A stretch of DNA of 64,000 bases from Isoetes taiwanensis (lineage: Eukaryota; Streptophyta; Lycopodiopsida; Isoetales; Isoetaceae), in the NCBI GenBank assembly GCA_021234155.1, contig JAJEKV010000092.1, positions 1,872,561 to 1,936,560 on the forward strand. The letters run 5' to 3'. Under the pieces are notes generated by a model, which made no database searches, was not told the origin of the DNA, and saw nothing but the letters and a program-made list of their open reading frames with translations. The first letter of the stretch is position 1. Each line of letters starts with the position of its first letter. The position numbers and the translations under genes are program-made. This document shows, in pieces, positions 56,517-64,000 of the stretch.

Positions 56517-57263
56517 ATCGACTGTGGCCCCTTCTAACCAACCGCAGCAAATCTGATTGCCACTATAGAAGATGGCAAAATATTTGGAGTTTTCTGCAAT
56601 TGAGGCTGATGGAGATGGAGGGCTAGAAGAGCTGGAGGGAGTGGAGCATGCAATAAACTAAGGGAGTGGCAGGCCCATCGACTCCAGTCATCTGAAACAA
56701 AGGGGAGAAGAGACAAAGGCAGCAGCCAAATTCGTTTTGAGCAGACAAGGAGCTTTGAAGCAATGAGCATTGAGGAGAACTATGATCCTTCCGGAATTGA
56801 GGGGATCGTTTATAGCCAACCGATTCTGCCTTTGCAGGCTACCAAAGTAGAGAGGCAGAGCTCCAATCCTTCCAAATCCTGCTAAATCTGATTGCAATGA
56901 TATGAAAAGTCTTGGTCAAAGGGCTTTGAACAGCCGCCGTTTCCTTATGTTTTAAAAAAGGAAGATTGTCCCCCTCTACAAGGGGGCAACAGAATAGCTC
57001 AGTAGATCAATCAAAGCTTTTTCTTTGGATTCACAAAGAACCAGAGAAAGCCAGACCTTCTCTCACTAGCGCCCATTAGCCGCTCAGAGTAGCGCCCATT
57101 TGGAATAGCTGCCTTCGTTCAATTCACCAGGCTCCGGTTCCAAGTTCGAGTCTTCATGGGGGCATAAATCACATGGATGTCATATAACACGTAATTTCAC
57201 CATGGAGAGTATAGTGTGGTTGTGTCGGCCATGGAAGCATGATGCTCGAGGACAAGTATAGTT

Positions 57264-57690
57264 CTAGTGGGGGAGATTATAGCGGACCCATGGGAGACCG
57301 CTCGAGTAGATTTTGGTGTCGCGTTCCCAAGACTCCCAAAATGTAACGTTCTTAACCGACATGCCCTTAACCAAGTGGGCAAAGCCGTCTAGACGTTTAT
57401 GAGTAGTCGCTTCTACCTATTTATGCCGATGTATAGACGGCTTTGCCCACTTGGTTAAGGGCATGTCGGTTAGGAACATTATATTTTGGGAATATTACAT
57501 TCTTCTCCCCATAGAGAAGTAGCATCCCAAAATGTAATGTTCCTAACCGACATGCCCTTAACCAAGTGGGCAAAGCCGTCTAGACGTTTATGAGTAGTCG
57601 CTCCTACCCATTTATGCCGGTGTCTCAAGAACGCAATACCAAGATCCACTCGAGCGGTCTCCATGGGTCTGTTATAATCTCTCCCACTAG
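57264..57690. mobile_element. Inverted array of LTR fragments
   Basis: Sequence of the LTR seen at 50330 occurs here in alternating orientation. A forward part (GGGGGAGATTATAGCGG...) lies at 57270-57358 and reverse copies of the TTAACCAAGTGGGCAAAGCC segment at 57366-57395 and 57549-57580. A forward copy lies at 57428-57480 and a reverse GGTCT...ATAATCTCTCCC end at 57654-57690. The arms can fold into long hairpins. It looks like nested or rearranged insertions. Bases 56900-57263 and 57700-58309 have no supported gene. Confidence 0.7.
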
Positions 57691-58309
57691 AACTATGCTG
57701 TGTAATCTTTTCAGTACGAAATCATACATATCTCTGGTTCCCTGGAAATGGTAACAAATATGGAGATCATGTATTTGAGGCGACAAAGGCTATTCTGTTA
57801 ACAGATTTTCTTTGGGTCTTTCATTTGAATCATAGTCTTCCAATGAAGAACGCGAAGAAATTGGATTTCGTTGCTGTTGGAGAAAGCGATCACTTTCATT
57901 CCTCTTTGAATGAACACAATGCCACAGAGGCAAGGGAAATTATAGATGCCACAAGGCAGAGTTTTTCTCCACTTTAACATCCCAGAAGTGTTTAAAGCAG
58001 ATGAATTGTGTTAATGTGCCAACACTGACAAGTATGTACGTTGTAAATTGCCGCAGCTTCGAAATTTCTATTCCAAGAAACATATCTTGCCAAAAAAAGG
58101 TAAAAAGAGAATCATGTACTTCGTTAAAGAGATTTCTATCTGCACCAGAAACTCCTTTACAACCCCTTTCGCAAGCTTCGGCCTTGCAACCCCTTTTGAT
58201 CACGACAAGAAAGAATATTTCTGGGCTTTCTATTTTTCTTGGCCCTTTATTTGCTACACGGAATTTCTAATCAATTAGTGAAAAAAAAAGTAGTGTTTAG
58301 AGACAGAAT

Positions 58310-58887
58310 GACCATGCGTGGCAAAGATAAGAGATGGTTCCTTGCCAAAGACTATGTGGGAGGGTTCACAAGGAGCCAATACATCAAAGAGATTGAGTAG
58401 GATCCCAACAATGGCTCCAAGTGGTTTGCAGAAAACAAGGCTTCAAAGTCGAAGTGGTTTGGCCTTCGTTTTGAGGACATCAAAGAAGGCTACTTTGTGC
58501 TAGCCAGATCTGATAAAGATGATTGCCCGATATGGTTAGAGATGGTACTCACCAATGTTACCACCATAATGCCTGATGGAGGAGGTGCATCTTGGATTTC
58601 CAGGTTCAATAATGGGAGCCCATTGGTAGACATAAGAAAGGCAATTTGAAAGAGCAGTACTCTGACGGTTGGGATAGAAACAAAAGAAAAACCTTGCTGA
58701 TCCTGAGAGGAGAGAATTGGTGGAATGTGAGTGGTGTGGTCATACCTTACTTGTCATATTGCAAAGTACAAGGCACACAAGGGAAATGACAAAGCCATGA
58801 GCGACCTTCATGCTATGAGAGTAGATAATTTTCTTTGTCTATATATCAACAAGTCCTTTAAGAATATTGTTCTTGTTGTATCATGAA
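58310..58887 (+). pseudogene. Uncharacterised coding-like fragment
   Basis: One frame gives RGKDKRWFLAKDYVGG and, after a stop, SKWFGLRFEDIKEGYFVLAR and WLEMVLTNVTTIMPDGGGAS. Three or more stops interrupt it. Composition looks like an old coding sequence, but no family is recognised. Bases 58888-59400 hold only short ORFs. Confidence 0.25.
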
Positions 58888-59767
58888 AAAAAACTAATAG
58901 TGATTCAACACTAAACTACTTAATTCACTTTGTGTCGCACTTCAATTGCTATCAGTCCCAAACACAAGGATGTGCCCCACTTTAATTATATGTGACTTAC
59001 AGGTCTTCTCTCCAAGGATATCTTAACTGTGGGTAGGCTTAAACCAATTGTGCCTTCTCCAGAAATAGAAAGCAGACTCCTTTGTATTCCTATGGTTCTT
59101 GGTTATGTTTGTCATTGTCTCAAACAACTCACTTTGCCTTTCATGTGGTTGTTCGCCCCAGAGTCCAGATATGAAACTCCATGTGCAAGGTTAGCTATAA
59201 AGCTTGTGGCAAAGATGTGTATCAGTCCATGGATCATGCTCAAAGACTATGCTCTCACTGCAACATATAAGTGAGAAGCTGAAAAACAAGTTTGACAATC
59301 TTACCAATCCATTAGGGATGGAGGCTAAAATTATATGCTCGTGTGTCCTTCACTCTAAAGAATGCTCAGGATATGGAAACCGTAGAATCACTACTGGAAC
59401 TATGGTTTGATTTCGCTAGGATTTTTCACCCTTGAAGCTTTATGCCCTTGGGTCAGCCCTTTCTTTTTCTTTAGATCCTCTCTACTTGAACTTCTTCTCC
59501 TCCTCTTTCTTTTATCTGGTTTAGGGCAGTCACATGCAATATGGCCAAACTTGTTACAATTGTAACATTCTAGAATGGGGCTCGCATGAAACCAACAAAA
59601 CCGCCCGGACTAGACTAGGCTTCTCATTCATCTCAGCAGATTTTCTACAATGGTGGATAGTGGGTAGCCGCACACATGCGAACTACCCATGAAAAATAAA
59701 GGGAATATCCAATTATATAATTTGGACCCCATTAAATACAATGCTAATAGATGTTTGGCTGGTGTAC

Positions 59768-59850
59768 CTGCCGAAAGCTTATCACCGGGATTAAAAAACC
59801 CCGCCCTTTCGGGTTTTCGAGGAAAAACCCTAGTGATAAGCCTTCGGCAA
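59768..59850. repeat. Fold-back sequence
   Basis: CTGCCGAAAGCTTATCAC at 59768-59785 pairs with GTGATAAGCCTTCGGCA at 59833-59849. AAAAAACCCCGCC and GGGTTTT lie inside. It forms a hairpin of about 83 bp within the insertion that interrupts the gag remnant. Confidence 0.75.
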
Positions 59851-60098
59851 GGGGCTTGGACAAGCGTAAAGGCGAAGAAATCACTCCCAAAACCCACGAA
59901 TGGAGAAGTCGAAGCGATTTGCCGCTTCGCCAACTGCACACGCACATCACCAACACAAAAAACGTGACAAAACAAACCTCGAGTGGAGGGGCTGATCCAC
60001 AGCGTACCCTAGCGACAATAAAACAAAACCTCTTCAAATAGAGGGGCTGGTCCGCGCGTGCCAAAGGCGACAAATACAATAAACAAAGAAGGGGGAGG

Positions 60099-60660
60099 GT
60101 GGGTTCAAAGAAAAGAGAATAAGGTACTGGTGAGAAAAGAAAGAAGGCGCCGATGAGAGGCGTTGATCTGTAACCGCGCCTAAAATAGCGAACTCCCAAC
60201 CAGAGAAGGCATGGGCCGCGAATGCATGCAAGACATGCATGCTCGCCCCATTCTAGAATGGCGATCCGATGTCTCGGATCGATGGGATTCTAGAATGGGG
60301 CTCGCATGAAACCAACAAAACCGCCCGAATACCAAAGGACTTAATCCGGGATCGAGGACGAAGGTCACAGGATGAAGGCTAAAGAAGAGCCAAGGCCGAG
60401 AAAGGACATGCCACAGCATGAAAGAAACGCCAAATGGGCCAAACCAAGCAGGGAGAAGCCCCTCCCCTACCTGGGTTCAAAGAAAAGAGAATAAGGTACA
60501 GCTGAGAAAGAAGAGGAAGCGCCGATGAGACGTTGATGCAGAACCGCGCCTAAAATAGCGAACTCCCAACCAGAGAAGGCATGGGCCGCGAATGCATGCA
60601 AGACATGCATGCTCGCCCCATTCTAGAATGGCGATCCGATGTCTCGGATCGATGGGATTT
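60099..60660. repeat. Segmental tandem duplication (about 370-bp spacing)
   Basis: Bases 60099-60290 recur at 60474-60660. The core from CCTAAAATAGCGAACTCCCA to GGATCGATGGGAT, about 110 bp, is identical by eye. It contains the palindromes GCATGCAAGACATGC and CCGATGTCTCGG. A further copy of TTCTAGAATGGGGCTCGC with its following 20 bp is at 59570 and 60290. Confidence 0.8.
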
Positions 60661-61338
60661 TCTATTAATCCTTCCACATTTCTCTCCATGAAAGCTTGAC
60701 CATCTTTGTTGGCAGCCTGTTTTCCTCCATCAGGTTTTGTTGGTAGGCCCACTCAATGGTAGGCCCATTCAATCTTTACATGTTTAGAAAAATCAATCAA
60801 GTTCTTGATATTGTTATATGACATTGGCAGCCCCATAATAGTGCTTCCACTACCAAATCATCTCCATTCCTTTCAACTGAACTGTTGCGATTGTGGTCTT
60901 GGAAATGTATTCCTCTGCAGATACACATTCTTTCAATATTGTGTTGCACAACTGATCCCTTGCTTCTTTAACACTCTCTACAGCCTCAACTCGGTGAATC
61001 AATGTATCTTCAAAGCACCCTGTCATCCAATTTCTTACCTCCCAGTGCTTTTGCTGCCACTTGAGCAGTGTTTCCCTTTCTACATCAGACACCATCTTTC
61101 CTCCATCACTTCCTTCAGATGTTGATGCTCCTTTAACTATCTCAGCTGATGTTGGAGCAAAGGTTTTCCTTTCAGCTACTAGACGGGTTCATCTCCTGAG
61201 ACTACATGTCAGAAATATTTTTCTCCAAGCTTGCCTCGAACCTTGATGAACCGATAGTAGATATTAGAGTGAGACAATTTCTCAATCTCAAACCTAACCA
61301 TCGTGATTGAGAACCGAGCTAACCACAGAATTCGACTT

Positions 61339-61350
61339 GCTCTAATACCA
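61339..61350 (-). other. Primer-binding site of the minus-strand Copia remnant
   Basis: TGGTATTAGAGC on the minus strand, directly after TTTTTCA, the presumed LTR end. It marks an LTR extending from 61351 rightwards. The far end of that LTR was not located. Confidence 0.55.
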
Positions 61351-61637
61351 TGAAAAACAAAGCGCAAAACAAATCCAGAGAACTCCAAATTTTTTCATTA
61401 AATAAATTTCAAGATATACATCTCGTTGGGCTCTTGTAATAGAAATTAGCAGAGATATAAATGGTTTCTATAATTCTCTGAGGTTTCCCCATAATTCATG
61501 TAAGCGTTTGATACATGCCCTAGACTTTAGAAACAGAAAGACTGAACTCTAAATAAAGCAAACATGTGTCAAGTCTTGTATTCCAATAGGTATACCCATT
61601 GTTCCACAACATTCTGCAAAATATCAATTGCAATAAA

Positions 61638-61807
61638 GGGCAAAAGATGAAAGGGTGCATGTACATTGTACTCAATTGAAGTATAGTTATGGATACTTCC
61701 TACGTAGTTCCTTTTGAGTTGTACAAAGAGATACTTTTTGAATGTACATACTTTGTGGATATTACAAAAGGAGATACATTTCTAGACACCCTTTCATGCT
61801 TTTACCC
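61638..61807. mobile_element. MITE of 170 bp
   Basis: The left end GGGCAAAAGATGAAAGGGTG and the right end CACCCTTTCATGCTTTTACC are inverted repeats. The interior is rich in TGTACA/GTACTT words like the element at 22668-22931, so both probably belong to one family. Confidence 0.75.
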
Positions 61808-62689
61808 TAAATTGTCGTGACATGATGATCTCAAGTCTTGGATCGATAAGGTCTAGCAGTTGACCACCCTTTGCTAGGTATTTGAGCTCAGGATATTAGT
61901 GCAACGCCAATGATTATGTGATTCTGAAGGCCCATTCATGTCCTCAAGGAAGAATACATAATTTTCTCAAATACATGCAACACTCAAGTGAGAAGTAAAT
62001 AAATCGTAAGGTTTTATACAGTTTTTTTTTAGCACACCAGCCCTACCGGGCCTAAGCCTTTCTTACAATTCTAGCCAATCTTGGCTTTTGCAAATCTAAG
62101 GCCAGAGAAATTAGAAAATCTTGCAAAAATGGGCACGGAGATGGAAAGGGTCACGGAGTAACTTCCTTTTTCTTTTTTTCAAGCCTCCTTTGAAGCTCTG
62201 CCGGGCGTCTACAGTTTGAAAGTCGTGCATGTTTCCCCTCCGTTGCCGGGTCGTTCCATCCGCTATACCCGATCTGGTGGCTCCGTTGTTTCTCCTTCCC
62301 AATATTCCACTCTTTTTCCTCAAATAACAGCGTAAGATTGGGTAGCGAGCAAGCAACTCGCGGGTGTCTACCTTTGTTGAACAGAAACCCTAGCATTGTT
62401 GAATAACGACACTGGAAACATATTCTTTGGCCGAAACCCTACTTGATCTAAAGTAGATCTTTCCTACTCGGCTATGCAGATAGTGGATCGATTAGCAATC
62501 TTCATCGGCAAATAATTCACAGTAGAACCAAAGATTTGGCCTTGTTTTCGCAACTGTTCCATAGATTCTGGCAGTTCTTAGATGCAAAGAAACAACCGAT
62601 TAGCACCAAGATAGCCGCATCAAGAAGCAGATAAGCAGATTGGCATCAGGATAGCCGCACCAAGAAGCAGATAAGCAGATGGCAGTTCT

Positions 62690-63200
62690 ATTGGGTTCCT
62701 GACAGATCCAAACACGGGCACAAGCCAAATGTGATGTTAATACATGGATTTGGAGGTGATGGAACATCTGGCTGGTCTAAACAGGTTTCATGTCTAACAA
62801 AAGATTATGCTGTTTATATATCTGATCTATTATTTTTTGGAAAATCGTATGCCCTAAGTGAGCAGAAGTCGGAAATATTTCAAGCCCTTTGCACGCTGGA
62901 AGTTCTGAAACATGAAGATGTTAAGGAGGTTTATGTCATTCGTACTAGCTATGGTGGATTTGTCACATTTTTTTTTGTCTCATCTGGCTCCAGATATGGT
63001 GAAAAAAATTCTCATTGCTAGCTCTGGCATATGCATGGATAGATCTGTAAGTGATAAGGTGCTGAGCAAACTGAATGCATGTGATTTACATGATGTATTC
63101 ATGCCAAAAGACGTCTCTGCTCAAGAAGATTCTGCTCAAGAAGATCATCAACAGTCTTGTATATGAACAGCTATCTTTAATGAGATATAACACATGCTGG
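62690..63200 (+). pseudogene. Alpha/beta-hydrolase fold pseudogene
   Basis: It opens with HKPNVMLIHGFGGDGTSGW, the oxyanion-hole HGFGG of plant alpha/beta hydrolases. DYAVYISDLLFFGKS and VYVIRTSYGGFVTF (nucleophile elbow) follow. The frame changes near 62960 to MVKKILIASSGICMDRSVSD and again near 63115. The elbow reads R-T-S-Y-G, with the first Gly of G-x-S-x-G changed. No intact C-terminal His region was found. It is a processed or decayed copy of an unknown paralogue. Bases 61810-62689 and 63201-64000 contain no supported gene. Confidence 0.65.
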
Positions 63201-64000
63201 CTTGTCAAAAAATGTTGCGGCAGTGATCATATCTTTTCTTTTCCTCTCTGGTCCTGGTTCCCCTCATCAATCTGAGATTAGATTGTATGGAAACGCTGGA
63301 CTTGATTTACGGCAAAATGCCAATTTTTGATCAAGGAAAGGAGCACATTTTGACATCATCAACGAGGCTAAGACCAGAAAGGAAACATATAGTGCTACAT
63401 CTTTTATGTTGATAAGGTGTTTCACACAGTTTCCAGTAATTGTCTCATTCAAACACTGCTGGAAGTAGAGTTGTCACATGAAGCGATTTGGGTAGTCCCT
63501 ACTTTGTGGAAATGTAATTGGTAAGACCAGTCTGAGATATGTCAGGAATAAAGAACAACAAGAAGGGTGTCCAGTGAAGCATACTGACCTCACAGCCAAT
63601 GTTGGAGAACCATTTTCAGCGGGATAAAGAGCAAATGTTAATCTATCATTTTGGCAAAATATGCAAGATGGCGTGTGCAGCTACACATGGCATTCTGGCC
63701 TTTCAAGTCCCTATTGCGTAAGAAACATATTTTTGCATGCACCCTTTCTTTCACCCATTTAGTAGGAGATAAAATAGTTATTTGAGAGGGTTTGTTGTGC
63801 CTGACACGGTAGATTTTAAAGACCTCTCCACAAAGATGCAATGCAATTTTGTGGAAGGACTTTTTCAACAAGGATGCTCATATTATATGCAATGTATAAT
63901 TCTCACATAGAGGCCTAGCAGCCAAGCCCTGCACCTACAAAGGTTGTGCAAGCTATAGCACTGTACAAGCACACTTCGTTTCCTCTTACACAATGATGCC

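Larger units (their letters stand above)
59410..61250 (-). pseudogene. Copia-type gag remnant with nested repeats
   Basis: On the minus strand a gag-like helical part (about 61100-60850, LLKWQQKHWEVRNWMTGCFE then VEAVESVKEARDQLCN) matches Copia gag (UBN2-like). Further down, ECYNCNKFGHIACDCPKP at 59570-59517 is a CCHC zinc knuckle followed by a Lys/Arg-rich tail to a stop near 59440. The 60660-59571 part between them is an insertion containing a duplicated block. A primer site lies upstream at 61339-61350. No integrase or reverse transcriptase follows. Confidence 0.65.

Overview
The window looks like nuclear DNA of a land plant. It has GT-AG introns, L1-type LINEs, Copia and other LTR elements with initiator-Met tRNA primer sites, MITEs, and one intact PIN-LIKES (PILS) auxin-carrier gene. 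The low gene density and the transposon families are compatible with a fern or another seed-free plant. That placement is inference; no marker gene fixes the species. Most coding-like sequence is mobile and broken by frameshifts.

Layout. Bases 1-4930 hold the end of an LTR with its primer site, a decayed histone-H3-like pseudogene (about 2805-3125), a 65-bp inverted-motif pair (3501-3565) and short tandem repeats. Bases 4931-12410 hold a coiled-coil/RING gene interrupted by an LTR retrotransposon with apparently identical LTRs (5559-10098), then exons of a C48 (Ulp1-like) peptidase and a strand-switching CA/GT-rich minisatellite. Bases 12551-34071 are bounded by near-identical terminal inverted repeats and look like one large, old DNA element. 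It carries an acidic small protein, a decayed transposase-like gene, four tandem serine-rich/coiled-coil genes, an unrecognised decayed gene, a histone-H3-like gene that starts with the canonical H3 tail, and a BAH-like protein. Thirteen copies of a paired inverted motif (TCACACGACGCGAA facing its reverse complement, mostly 62-68 bp end to end) lie only inside this element. An L1-type LINE of about 8.2 kb (22947-31119) is inserted in it, flanked by a 14-bp duplication of TTAGGG-like sequence.

Bases 34072-43344 hold a palindromic minisatellite, a decayed gene of a plant/animal transposase-like family (GSGHGKG-HDG motif) and a frameshifted Copia element with a 3' LTR. Bases 44522-48533 are the PILS gene (10 exons, 390 aa, open throughout). 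Bases 49153-50020 hold a small TIR element with a 9-bp target duplication and an intact GAF-domain gene resembling free-methionine-(R)-sulfoxide reductase. Bases 50330-64000 are mostly repeats: a LINE lacking its 3' half, inverted LTR fragments, a Copia gag remnant, a MITE and an alpha/beta-hydrolase pseudogene.

The main candidate for an undescribed system is the 12551-34071 element. Net of the LINE it is about 13.3 kb. It combines a transposase-like gene with chromatin genes (H3 mimic, BAH) and an array of fixed-geometry inverted motifs, several just upstream of TATA boxes. The second H3-like relic near 3 kb, with a similarly sized but different motif pair, suggests that this is a family.
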